From positions 62,001-126,000 of the forward strand of contig NZ_ATWN01000009.1 of assembly GCF_000421265.1 (NCBI RefSeq): a stretch of DNA of 64,000 nucleotides, read 5' to 3'. Below are positions 52,185 through 62,100 of this stretch, piece after piece. Source of the DNA: Thalassospira lucentensis MCCC 1A00383 = DSM 14000 (GTDB taxonomy: Bacteria; Pseudomonadota; Alphaproteobacteria; Rhodospirillales; Thalassospiraceae). Made by a program: the position numbers and the translations under genes. Numbering within the stretch: position 1 is the stretch's first letter; the number at the start of each line of letters is the position of its first letter. The notes below the pieces were generated by a model that was not told where the DNA came from, made no database searches, and saw only the letters and a list, made by a program, of their open reading frames with translations.

Positions 52185-53210
52185 TTATGAGATCGACATC
52201 ACGATACGGCCATCGATTTTGCCTTCGCGCATGCGGTCAAAAATCGAATTGATGTTTTCCATCGGTTCGGTGGTGTAATGCGAATGCACCTTGCCGTCGC
52301 CCGCAAAATTAAGCGCTTCCTGAAGGTCCGCGCGGGTGCCGACAATCGACCCACGGATGGTTTTGCGCGATAGAACTGTATCGAAAATATCAAGTTCGAA
52401 TTTTCCGGGCGGCAATCCACATAGCGCCATGGTGCCATGACGGCCCAGCATGCCAACCCCTTGGGAAAAGGCGGATTTGGAAACGGCTGTTACCAGTACC
52501 CCGTTGGCACCGCCCATTTGTTTTTGGACTTCGGCAACCACATCAGTTTCCTTGGCGTTCATGGTCCAGTCTGCTCCAAGATCCTTGGCCAAGGTCAGCT
52601 TGTCGTCATTGATATCAACCGCAATGACCTTCATGCCCATGGCCTTGGCGTATTGCACCGCCATATGGCCCAAGCCGCCGATACCGGAAATGACCACCGT
52701 TTCACCCGGTTTGCATTCTGTTTCCTTAAGTCCCTTATAGACCGTGACTCCGGCACATAGCACAGGTGCCGCATTGCCAAATTCAAGCCGGTCCGGCAGA
52801 TGTCCGACATAGTTTGGATCGGCCAGAACATATTCAGCAAAACCGCCATTGACCGAATAGCCGGTATTGATTTGTTCACCGCAAAGGGTTTCCCAGCCGG
52901 TTACGCAGTGATGACAATGACCACAGGCCGAATGCAACCACGGCACACCTACACGGTCGCCTTCCTTGACGGATGTGACACCTTCGCCAACTTCGAAAAC
53001 AATCCCGACACCTTCGTGGCCGGGGATAAACGGCGGATTGGGTTTTACCGGCCAATCGCCTTCGGCGGCGTGCAGGTCGGTGTGACACACGCCCGACGCT
53101 TCGATTTTCACAAGGATCTTGCCCGGTGTGACTTTGGGCACTGTGACTTCTTCGATCGATAAGGGTTTGCCAAATTCGCGGACTAAGGCAGCTTTCATCG
53201 TGGCAGGCAT
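52185..53210 (-). CDS. adhP: Zinc-dependent alcohol dehydrogenase, AdhP type
   Basis: This 341-residue medium-chain dehydrogenase interconverts primary alcohols and aldehydes with NAD. Catalytic zinc ligands are Cys in ASGVCHTDLHAAEGDWP, His in GHEGVGIV and a later Cys in CAGVTVYKGL; structural-zinc cysteines lie in CGHCHHCVTGWETLC. The coenzyme loop is VVISGIGGLGHMAVQYAKAMGMKVIAVD. AGGAGG before ATG is excellent. A terminator separates it from DUF455 upstream. Confidence 0.93.
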   Translation of the reverse strand: MPATMKAALVREFGKPLSIEEVTVPKVTPGKILVKIEASGVCHTDLHAAEGDWPVKPNPPFIPGHEGVGIVFEVGEGVTSVKEGDRVGVPWLHSACGHCHHCVTGWETLCGEQINTGYSVNGGFAEYVLADPNYVGHLPDRLEFGNAAPVLCAGVTVYKGLKETECKPGETVVISGIGGLGHMAVQYAKAMGMKVIAVDINDDKLTLAKDLGADWTMNAKETDVVAEVQKQMGGANGVLVTAVSKSAFSQGVGMLGRHGTMALCGLPPGKFELDIFDTVLSRKTIRGSIVGTRADLQEALNFAGDGKVHSHYTTEPMENINSIFDRMREGKIDGRIVMSIS

Positions 53211-53235
53211 GTTTGGACCTCCTGACGGAAGGAAA

Positions 53236-53255
53236 AGACCCGTTTGCTTGGGTCT
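53236..53255 (-). terminator. Terminator after the DUF455 gene
   Basis: AGACCC and GGGTCT pair around an eight-base loop; on the minus strand TTTT follows. It lies between the DUF455 stop and the adhP start. Confidence 0.6.
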
Positions 53256-53333
53256 GTTTAATTCACGTCAAAAGAATAGGGCGATGGGCGTTTGAAAGCC
53301 TTGCTTTGAATCAATCTTGCCGGAAAAGATCAA

Positions 53334-54164
53334 TCAGGCGTCATAACCGATATCAGGCAGTTCAAGCACATAGTCCTGATAATAATCAGGCGGCATGCCG
53401 GCTTCGTAACGGGCTTCGTCGTTAAAGGGGGGCTTTAACGATCCACGGAAATGCTTGCGCAGCATGTCATGCCAGGTTGTGTAGTACGGAAGACCGCGCT
53501 GATCGCAGACATATTCGTAATATTTCCGCCCTGCTGCGACGTGGGCGATTTCATCATGGGCGATGATTTCGAGAATACGGGCACTTTCGGTGTCCCCGTG
53601 GGCCATTAACCGCTCAATGGTCGGCGGGGCGGCATCAAGCCCGCGTGCCTCAAACACCATCGGTACCACGGCCAGACGTGGTAAAATGTCATAGGCCGTA
53701 TCCATCGATGTTTCCCACAACCCGTCATGAGCCGGAAGGTCGCCATAGGCCGCCCCCATTTCGCCCAGTCGTGTAACGATCATTTTAAAATGACGGGCTT
53801 CGTCATCGGCGACCTGAACCCACGCATCATGGAAGTGCTTTGGCATCTCTGCATCGGGAAAGCGCACGCATAAATCCCATGCCAGATCGATGGCATTGAG
53901 TTCAATATGGGCCAGCGCATGCAAAAGGCTGATACGTCCCTGAACACTGCCTTTTTTGCGTTTGGGCATTTTGTTGGGTGGCAGCAGTTCCGGCTGTGCC
54001 GGGCGTCCCGGACGATCAGGAAGATCGGTTGACCCAACTTCCGTGATCTCGCCACTACGCCACAGTGCAGCCATTTCAGCGGTTACATTGGCCTTCTCGA
54101 TGGCATCTGCAGTGAGCAGGGAACGCTTGGCGGCTTCGGCGAGGGTCAGTTTGGTCATGATCAT
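53334..54164 (-). CDS. DUF455 family ferritin-like protein
   Basis: This 276-residue all-helical protein belongs to DUF455, a ferritin-like family of unknown function. Candidate di-metal ligands lie in ALAHIELNAIDLAWD, VQVADDEARHFKMI, VFEARGLDA and IIAHDEIAHVAAG, the two Glu/His helix pairs expected in ferritin folds. The start is either ATG 54164 or ATG 54158. A 12-base palindrome, CCAGACGTCTGG, lies 46 bases upstream. No substrate or pathway is visible. Confidence 0.85.
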   Translation of the reverse strand: MIMTKLTLAEAAKRSLLTADAIEKANVTAEMAALWRSGEITEVGSTDLPDRPGRPAQPELLPPNKMPKRKKGSVQGRISLLHALAHIELNAIDLAWDLCVRFPDAEMPKHFHDAWVQVADDEARHFKMIVTRLGEMGAAYGDLPAHDGLWETSMDTAYDILPRLAVVPMVFEARGLDAAPPTIERLMAHGDTESARILEIIAHDEIAHVAAGRKYYEYVCDQRGLPYYTTWHDMLRKHFRGSLKPPFNDEARYEAGMPPDYYQDYVLELPDIGYDA

Positions 54165-54209
54165 CCGGAACTGGTGCAGGAGTTAAGGCCACGCTGTGTC
54201 TGACATCTG

Positions 54210-54221
54210 CCAGACGTCTGG
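54210..54221. promoter_or_regulatory. 12-base palindrome upstream of the DUF455 gene
   Basis: CCAGACGTCTGG is a perfect palindrome 46 bases before the DUF455 start, downstream of the signalling-like gene at 54301. It may be an operator. Confidence 0.35.
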
Positions 54222-54234
54222 TCAATGAACAAAG

Positions 54235-54270
54235 AAAAAGGGCGTCCAGCATGACAATGCCGGAACGCCC
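54235..54270 (-). terminator. Terminator after the receiver-like gene
   Basis: On the minus strand GGGCGTTCC and GGACGCCC pair (one bulge), followed by TTTTTC (54239-54235). Confidence 0.75.
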
Positions 54271-54300
54271 GCAAAGATGGATGATCATCTGATCGTTTGA

Positions 54301-55071
54301 TCAGGTGATGTTAAAGCGAGCAAGGGCTTCTGCCAGATCTTCGCCAAACGAGTTCCCCTTGCGGATGATCGCGGTTCGGCAGGGCAGGTCCTGCAAGGAC
54401 GGATGGTTCGGCGCATCCGATGTCAGAACCGCGGTTGGGATGTTGCGCGTTTTGGGCATGGCTTGCAGCGCATTGGCAAGATCAATGCCGCTGAGTTCAT
54501 CGATGGTCTTGGCGACAATGATGAAGTCCGGGCGGGTGCGCACAGCAAGTTCGATGGCCTCAAACGAGGTCTGGGTCACGGAGCTGCGATATCCGCAAGC
54601 AGCCAGTTCACGCTCAACAATGACCGCCATTGAACGTTGCGGAATGACCAAAAGGGCCTCGACGTTAGTTTGTTTGAGCCAGTTGGGATCAATGTCGGGT
54701 GTGCGTTTTGAGGGCAGTTCGCGGACGAACTCGGCAGTGTCGGTGCCGCCTGCGGTCATGTCACCGTCAAGAAGGGTCTGGATTTTATCGACAAAGGCCT
54801 GAATGTCTTCGATAGCACCTTCATTGAGTTCCTTACAGGTCGTGACATAATCTGCAAGGCGATGGCTGGTCAGATTGATCAGCGGGGCGGCGACCGATTT
54901 GCCTTTGTACCGCAAATTGAAAACTTCGCGCTGAATAGCTGTCAGGTGGATGGGGTCGGCCTTGCCACGCGCATTCTGCAAATGGACATCAATCGAATTG
55001 ATGATGTCGTGGGCTTCATCACGAAAGTCTGCAAGCATCTGATCGTCAAGATCGACAACATTCTTGTTCAT
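54301..55071 (-). CDS. Pseudo-Hpt / pseudo-receiver signalling-like protein
   Basis: This 256-residue protein looks like two signalling domains without phosphorylation sites. Residues 8-100 resemble a histidine phosphotransfer helix bundle, but the HTLKG core reads NLRYKG, so His is replaced. Residues 137-250 resemble a receiver domain; the usual acidic pair and phospho-Asp are gone (PDFIIVAKTIDELSGIDL, Ala187 at the Asp site), though Thr/Ser217-218 and Lys238 remain. ATG 55071 is preferred over the frame to 55134. It may act as a scaffold or sensor; no partner kinase is adjacent. Confidence 0.65.
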   Translation of the reverse strand: MNKNVVDLDDQMLADFRDEAHDIINSIDVHLQNARGKADPIHLTAIQREVFNLRYKGKSVAAPLINLTSHRLADYVTTCKELNEGAIEDIQAFVDKIQTLLDGDMTAGGTDTAEFVRELPSKRTPDIDPNWLKQTNVEALLVIPQRSMAVIVERELAACGYRSSVTQTSFEAIELAVRTRPDFIIVAKTIDELSGIDLANALQAMPKTRNIPTAVLTSDAPNHPSLQDLPCRTAIIRKGNSFGEDLAEALARFNIT

Positions 55072-55246
55072 TGAATTACCCGCCTTGCCGGTGAACCGGT
55101 TTGTTTTCTCCTGATAGGTGAAATTTATGCTCACCTATATTCCCATATTCAAATTCTTAGCCTGAGAAACAAGGTAAGGCAACCAAATCAATATGGGCCT
55201 CATCGGTCACGACATTGAACTTAAAGCATTTTAAGGTCGAATAAAA

Positions 55247-55277
55247 AAAGGCCCGACAGGATGATTGTCGGGCCTTT
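55247..55277 (-). terminator. Terminator after bcp
   Basis: AAAGGCCCGACA and TGTCGGGCCTTT pair; on the minus strand the following run is rich in T (TTTTTTTAT in total with the stem end). Confidence 0.85.
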
Positions 55278-55296
55278 ACGTATCATGGCGCAGATT

Positions 55297-55761
55297 TTAA
55301 AGGGCGCGGACGGCTTCAAGAACCTCGGCGACGTGGCCTTTGACTTTGACCTTGTGCCACGCATTACGGATTGTGCCTTGGGCATCAATAACAAAGGTGG
55401 TTCGTTCAATGCCCATGAATTTCCTGCCATACATGCTTTTTTCCTTCCACACACCGTAATCTTCACAAGTGGTGCCATTCTCGTCAGAGGCGAGAATGAA
55501 GTTCAGGTCATGTTTGGCTTTGAATTTGTCATGGCGATCCGCACTGTCTTTGGAAATGCCAATGATCTGAGCGTCAACGGCGCTAAAATCTGGTTCTGCA
55601 TCACGGAATTCGCAGGATTCTGTCGTGCAGCCCGGTGTCATGTCCTTGGGATAGAAATAGATCACCACCGGCTTACCACGCAGGTCAGATAGTTTCACAC
55701 TGCCGCCACCGTCGGTCGGCAGTTCAAAATCCGGGGCTGTCGCGCCTGTATCAAGTGTCAT
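55297..55761 (-). CDS. bcp: Thioredoxin-dependent peroxiredoxin (Bcp/PrxQ)
   Basis: This 154-residue peroxiredoxin reduces hydrogen peroxide and lipid hydroperoxides. The peroxidatic site is YFYPKDMTPGCTTESCEFRD near residue 45, with the resolving cysteine five residues later, the PrxQ arrangement. The conserved VYGVWKEKSMYG-type segment and FVIDAQGTI follow. The length is typical. It is monocistronic with a clear terminator. Confidence 0.95.
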   Translation of the reverse strand: MTLDTGATAPDFELPTDGGGSVKLSDLRGKPVVIYFYPKDMTPGCTTESCEFRDAEPDFSAVDAQIIGISKDSADRHDKFKAKHDLNFILASDENGTTCEDYGVWKEKSMYGRKFMGIERTTFVIDAQGTIRNAWHKVKVKGHVAEVLEAVRAL

Positions 55762-55918
55762 GTTCTATCCTTTGTCTGTTCGTGCGCATGTGCGATCCGC
55801 AGTGTCGCGCATCCATCGTTCGCCGTGTTTGAAGGCGTGGGCATAAAAATATAATCCATTATAGGGATGGCAAGGGCATCCGGATCATTGATATTTTCAC
55901 CGTTGTCGTAGGCTTTCA

Positions 55919-58891
55919 TCAGCTTTCAGGGATCGGGCCCGCTTTTTCGGCCGGATCGCTAATGATCAGGTCATAGATGGCCTTGGTTTTGGTGGCTGTT
56001 TCGTCGACCTTGGCCTGCAATTGTTCGAAATCGTCGCATTTCCCGGCTGTGGCCAGCATTTTGCGCAGATCGGTACTGGCCGTTTGCGGATCAAACGGAC
56101 CCTCGGTGGTGAGCCGCAACATGGCTTGTATCGCCAGCCAGAACGATCCGGCATTGGCAAGAAACTTTGCCTGTTCCCCATCCAGAATTCCCGCCGCATC
56201 AAGGTTTTTAAACACATCGCGGGTGGTTGGTGACAATATTTCAGGATGATCATGGGCATGGCGCAATTGCAGATACTGCGCAATGAATTCAAGATCAACC
56301 AGACCACCGCGCCGCATTTTGATTGCCCATGGGTGATTGTCGCCCTTGCCAGCATCCATGCGGTTTCGCATGTCGAAAACTTCGCGCACCAACCGATCAG
56401 GATCCCGCTTTTTGCACAGTACCGCATTGGTCGTCGCAACGACCTTTTTACACAGGTTTTCCGGACCATAGACCGGACGCAGGCGGGTCAGCGCCATATG
56501 TTCCCATGTCCATGCGTCGTTGTTTTGATAGGTATCGAAACTTTTGAAATGGGTCGCAAGCGGGCCTTTTGATCCACTGGGACGCAGGCGTAAGTCGGTT
56601 TCAAACAAGATACCCTCGGCGGTCGGGGCCGACAGGGCATTGATGTATCGCTGACTGAGACGGATGTAATAATGCCCCGGTGACAACGGCTTATCGCCAT
56701 CTGACTCTTCGGCGTCTTCGGGCACATCATAGATAAAGACCATATCAAGGTCTGAGCCCGGCGACAGTTCCTGACCGCCATGCTTGCCAAGTGCAAAGAC
56801 CGCCAAGCCGCCATCTTCGAATTGTCCATGTTTGGTGGCAAAATCATCGGCAATGCGTGGGAAAAGGGACCGAATGGCAACATCGGCAACATCGGCAAGG
56901 GCGCGTCCCGCAGCGTGCGGGGTATGGCGGTTCTGGATGGTTTGCACGTCAATCTGGAATTTCTGGTCATTGGCCCAGCGCCGGGCGCAATCAAGCCAGT
57001 CTTCAACCATGTCTTCACGCGACAGGCGCGCGTCAAGTTCCATGATCATATCCTGCGCATCGGGCAGTTCTTCGTGAAAACCTGACATCAGGACATAGTC
57101 AAGGACCGCTGCGTTCCGGCCAATGTATTTGGCCATGCGCGGGGCGGTCCCGGCAATCTGGGCCAGCAGTTCAAGAAGTTCCGGGTGGGCGGTAAACAGT
57201 GAGAAAACCTGAACACCTGCCGGAAGTCCTTTGAGGAAATCATCAAAGGCGCGAAATGCCATGCCCGGATTGGTGGTTTTGGCCAAGGCACCAAGCAAGG
57301 TTGGCATCAGTTCAGTCAGGATTTCGCGCGCACGACGCGACCGGGTGGCGCGATACCGGCCATGGTGCCAGCCGCGCACCGTAACCGATACATTTTCGGC
57401 ATTCTCAAACCCCATTTGGCGCAAATTTGCCAATGTTTCGGGGTCGTCTTCGGTGCCGGTGAAGACAAGGTTGCCGGTCGCACCGGCCAAGGGAACGTCG
57501 TCTTCGAACAGTTCCGCATAATTGTTTTCAACGTTGCGCAAATGCAGCAACAAGTCAGCAATAAACGCGGCCCGGTCGTCATAGCCAAGGAAGGTTGCCA
57601 ATGCATGCAGGCCTTCATCACTTTCCGGCAGGGTCTGGGTTTGTTGATCATCGATCATTTGCAACCGATGTTCGACGGTGCGCAGGAACGCATAGGCGCT
57701 GAGCATTTCATCGCGGACATTTTCTGATACTTGTCCGAATTTGGTCAACTCGCGCAATGTTTCGCAGGTTGCCTTGCAGCGTAGGGAAACCTCCCGTCCT
57801 CCCCAAATCAGTTGCTGGGTCTGGGCGAAAAATTCGATCTCGCGAATGCCGCCGCGGCCAAGCTTGATGTTGTGGCCAGGTATGTTGATCTTGCTGCCGC
57901 CTTTGTGGGCGTTGATCTGGCGTTTGATCGAATGAATGTCCTGGATTGCCAGAAAATCAAGGTGCTTGCGCCAGACAAAGGGGCGCAATATTTCAAGAAA
58001 CGCATTTCCAGCATTGTGATCGCCGCCAACAATGCGGGCCTTGATCATGGCCGCACGTTCCCAGTTCTGCCCCACTGTTTCGTAATAGGTTTCAGCCGCC
58101 AGCATTGATAAAATCGGTGGGGTTGATGATGGGTCTGGGCGTAATCGTAAATCAGTACGAAACACATATCCGTCGCCGGTACGTTCTTCCATGATGCGGG
58201 CAATATCGCGGACCATACGCACCAGATCCTGATGGATACGATCCGGATCGACATAGGTCACAACATCCTGATCATACAGGAAGATCAGGTCGATATCGGA
58301 TGAATAATTCAACTCACCCGCACCAAGCTTGCCCATGCCAATGGCAAAAATGCCGCTGTCTTTCAGTGGGTTTTCCGGATTTGGCAGATCATATTTGCGA
58401 AGACGTGCCAAGGCGGACAAACAATGGGCCATGGTAAAGCCAAGGGTAAGCTCGGCCGTGTCGCTGATAGCAGAGGTGATTTTATCAAGCGACCATGCGT
58501 TTGTGATATCGGCAATGGCGATCACCAACGCGGCATGGCGTTTCGCGGTTCGAACGGTGGCCATGGTGGTTGGTTGATCAAGCGGGGCGGCATTGGCGCT
58601 TTCACGGACCGGATCAAGAGCCGTTTTAAAAGCATCATCAAGGCCATTGGCAAAGACATCACAGACCGTCCCCGGATCGCGCAAACACAGGTTCGTCAGA
58701 TACGGGCTGTTGCCAAAAAGAGCTGCCAAAACAGACGATGTTTGCGCGTTTGTCGCAATCTCGACAATTTGATCAGAAATACTTTCAAAGGCAGGACGTT
58801 CTGCCAATGCCCGCCAGCGTTCAAATGCGGTGGCAGTACGTTCAGGATCAAATGGTTTGGGAAGATCATGTGATATCCAGGAAAGAGACAC
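55919..58891 (-). CDS. glnE: Bifunctional glutamine synthetase adenylyl-transferase/-removase
   Basis: This 990-residue enzyme adenylates glutamine synthetase when nitrogen is plentiful and removes the group when it is scarce, under PII control. It has two nucleotidyltransferase domains: an N-terminal one with YSSDIDLIFLYD and a C-terminal one with ELSPGSDLDMVFIYD, each the G/S-x-D-x-D metal motif, separated by linker helices. GTG 58891 with AAGGAAAG upstream gives the usual length; the frame open to 59065 covers the divergent promoter region. Confidence 0.95.
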   Translation of the reverse strand: MSLSWISHDLPKPFDPERTATAFERWRALAERPAFESISDQIVEIATNAQTSSVLAALFGNSPYLTNLCLRDPGTVCDVFANGLDDAFKTALDPVRESANAAPLDQPTTMATVRTAKRHAALVIAIADITNAWSLDKITSAISDTAELTLGFTMAHCLSALARLRKYDLPNPENPLKDSGIFAIGMGKLGAGELNYSSDIDLIFLYDQDVVTYVDPDRIHQDLVRMVRDIARIMEERTGDGYVFRTDLRLRPDPSSTPPILSMLAAETYYETVGQNWERAAMIKARIVGGDHNAGNAFLEILRPFVWRKHLDFLAIQDIHSIKRQINAHKGGSKINIPGHNIKLGRGGIREIEFFAQTQQLIWGGREVSLRCKATCETLRELTKFGQVSENVRDEMLSAYAFLRTVEHRLQMIDDQQTQTLPESDEGLHALATFLGYDDRAAFIADLLLHLRNVENNYAELFEDDVPLAGATGNLVFTGTEDDPETLANLRQMGFENAENVSVTVRGWHHGRYRATRSRRAREILTELMPTLLGALAKTTNPGMAFRAFDDFLKGLPAGVQVFSLFTAHPELLELLAQIAGTAPRMAKYIGRNAAVLDYVLMSGFHEELPDAQDMIMELDARLSREDMVEDWLDCARRWANDQKFQIDVQTIQNRHTPHAAGRALADVADVAIRSLFPRIADDFATKHGQFEDGGLAVFALGKHGGQELSPGSDLDMVFIYDVPEDAEESDGDKPLSPGHYYIRLSQRYINALSAPTAEGILFETDLRLRPSGSKGPLATHFKSFDTYQNNDAWTWEHMALTRLRPVYGPENLCKKVVATTNAVLCKKRDPDRLVREVFDMRNRMDAGKGDNHPWAIKMRRGGLVDLEFIAQYLQLRHAHDHPEILSPTTRDVFKNLDAAGILDGEQAKFLANAGSFWLAIQAMLRLTTEGPFDPQTASTDLRKMLATAGKCDDFEQLQAKVDETATKTKAIYDLIISDPAEKAGPIPES

Positions 58892-59181
58892 TTTATTGCT
58901 TTCCTTGTATTGCGAAAGGGGGACGAACCGGGCTATGCACAGATTTACGGCTGATAGCATAAGACCTATGATGGTATCGTGATCCCGAGGGTCGGGGAAA
59001 CATGTTTCTATTAAGGATGCCGACCCTAATCTTTTCTGTGGATCGGTAAAAAGGGATAAGATCAATAACAGTTTGTTTCTTTTACCGGTTTTAGCATGGT
59101 GTTGCGTGCGATAAACTGTATTGGACTGTTTGTGGCTATTGGTAAATCTGTGTATGACACCGAAAATTCAAGGTAAATAGG

Positions 59182-62100
59182 GTGCGCCTGTTAAAAACCT
59201 TTTCTGGATGGTTGGGGCTGATTTTTGGGGCCCTCGTCCTTTTTGTCGGTGTGTTTGGCGCGGTCACCGTCTGGCGCGTCGCACAGGGACCTGTCTCGCT
59301 GCATCGTATTACGCCTTACATCGTGGATCGTCTTAATCAGTCGATGGGCGAAAACCGCCTGTCTGTTGAGGATCTTGTTTTGTATTGGCGCGGTTGGGAC
59401 GAAAAGTTTGATGTGCGCCTGCGCGATGTTTCGGTGCACGGACCAGATAACAGCGAACTTCTGCAAGTCCCCGAGGCAGACGTTGTATTTTCAACCAAGG
59501 CACTTTTTGAAGGTGTTCTTGCCCTGCGCGAATTAAATCTGATCGGGCCGCGGATACGACTTGAACGGGGACGCGATGGCGCGATCAATATCGGATACGC
59601 CGCCGAAGAGGACGTGGTGGATGATGCAAACCGATCACCGGACGTTTTAAATCAGCCAGAGCGCGCGCCATCCCTTGTGATTGATCTGCCGCCAGTTCCG
59701 GGGGACGATCAGGGGACTGATGCGTTGCCCAAGGATGGTGCAAATGGCACTGATCCGGGATCGGATGTGCATTCAGGCAGTCAGGCGCTGCGCGATATTG
59801 TTGATATTCTGTCTGGCGCACGGACAGATTTCCCCGCAGCGGACTACTTTGAAAGTTTCGGCGTTGTAAACGCTGATCTGCAGGTGCGTGACGAAAAGCT
59901 TGGTGTTATCTGGGCCGCGCCACAGGCAGATATTCTTTTGTCACGTGGGAAGTTTGGCGTTTCGGCCGAAGCATCCATGCAGGTTTCAGCTGGTTCTGTT
60001 GCAACCCGTATCGATGTCACCGGCGACTACAGCACCCGAACCGGCGAGATTGACCTTGCCGCCAAGCTTGGCGAGATCGAGCTTGCGGAACTTGCGACGA
60101 TTTCAAATGTATTTGATGGCCTGCGCGATGCTTTTGTACCGGTTTCCGGGGGGCTTAAGGCAAAGTATGACGCGAATGGCGAGTTGATTTCGGCCAGTGC
60201 GGATTTGTCTGTCGGAAGTGGCGTTGTTTCCTTGCCCGACGAAATACGCGCAACCTATCGCGTGACGGGCGGGCGTATTGCCACAAGCTATGTACCCGGC
60301 CGGATCAGCTTCGATGATGTTACCCTGAATGTCGGTGCTTCGGTGGCAAGCCTTAAGGGGGTTGTCCTTGATCCGTTTTCCGACTGGAAAATCAATCTGG
60401 ATGTGTCGGCAAAAGACGTTGCGACCAATGATTTGAACCGGTTATGGCCGGAAAACGTTGGGTATGATGCGCGCGAATGGGTGATTGAGAACCTGTCTGA
60501 GGGCATTGTTCATCAGGCAACCATGCATACCGAGCTGCATCAGGATGAGGCCGGTGAAGTCATTCTCGATGCTCTGGGCGGACAGATGACGATGTCGGGG
60601 GTCACAGTGCATTATCTTGGCGAGATGCCCGTGGTTCTTGACGCTGCTGGGCGGGCTGAGTTTGATGCAACCAGCTTTAAGATCTATGCCGATCAAGGCA
60701 ATGCGGATGGCCTGATTGTTGAAAATGCATCCATCGAATTTACCAAGCTTGATGAACCTGTCCCATCGGCAGATATCGAAGTCGTCGCCCACGGCAGTGT
60801 GCAAAAAGCTCTTGAGCTGATTGATGCCGAACCGCTTGGTTTTGCAAAGCGTCTGGGGATTGACCCCAAGCAGATCACGGGCGATCAGGCAACCCGCGTA
60901 AGGCTTTATTTCCCACTGTTGCGTGCGGTCACATTCGATGATGTCGAGGTGGCCGCTGCCACCCGGATTGAAAATGCCAAGGTGACGAAAGCATTTCGCG
61001 ATCTTGATATCGAAGACGGCGCATTTGAATTGCAGGTCAATACCAAGGGGCTTGATCTTAGCGGTGATGCCGCCATCGGGCAGGGGCGAACCAACATCAA
61101 GTGGATTGAAAGTTTTGCCGATAAAGCCGCAGTGCGCAGCCATTACACCCTGTCGGGGGACCTTGATTTGTCGGCTTTGGCAAAAGTCGATCTTGATGTT
61201 TCCCCCTATTTGACAGGCGTTGCAGATGGAACTGTCGACATCAAGGTGGGGGAAAACACCGTTGGTGTGACCGGTGATGTTGGCCTTAAACAGGTGGCGG
61301 TTAACATTGACGCGGTTGAGTACCAAAAGGCGGCGAATGTTCCTGCAACGGCGACATTTGATCTTGTCGTTCTTGGTGATAACAGCGGCAGTCTGAATGC
61401 GTTTGGCGTTTCTGCACCAATGCTTAACGCCAATGGCAAAGCGAAATGGAGTGGCGACAGCAAGATTTCCGATGTTTGGGCGCTTAACCTTGATAGCTCG
61501 AACTTCCGAGAAAACCTTGGTCTTTCGGGATCGGTTCGGTTGTCTCAGGATCAGAAATTGTTTGCTGATCTGAGCGGACAGCAATTTGATTTGCGGTCCT
61601 TTGTTGAGAACCACACCAACGATGCGGCGACCACAACGTCAGAAAATCCGATTGGGCAGGATGCAATGGTCACCCTTGCGGGGGATCGTTTCCTGGTCAA
61701 GGGGGGTGAACCCACATTGACGGGGGGCAAAATCATCCTCAACAAGATGGGTGAAAATCAGGAAATCGAAATCAATGCCCAACAGGCGATTTTAACCCCC
61801 TGGATTGTCAGTGATGACAGCGATCAGAATGATCTACCTGCGGGCAATAACCCCAACAGTGGTGGGATCGGAGAGAGGGCATCACGGGTTGGTGGCAAAA
61901 CAGATGTTTTCGTGAATGTTGATCAGATGGTCATGGCCAATGGCGAACTGATCAATGAGGTTGAAGGCGCGATCCATATGATCGGCGACGAATGGGACAG
62001 CCTCGTTCTGAACGGGACCTTTGGGGATCGTGCCAACATTTTCGCTCAGGTTGAACGCACGGATTTCAAAACCCGTACAGTCAGGCTAACATCGGAAAAT

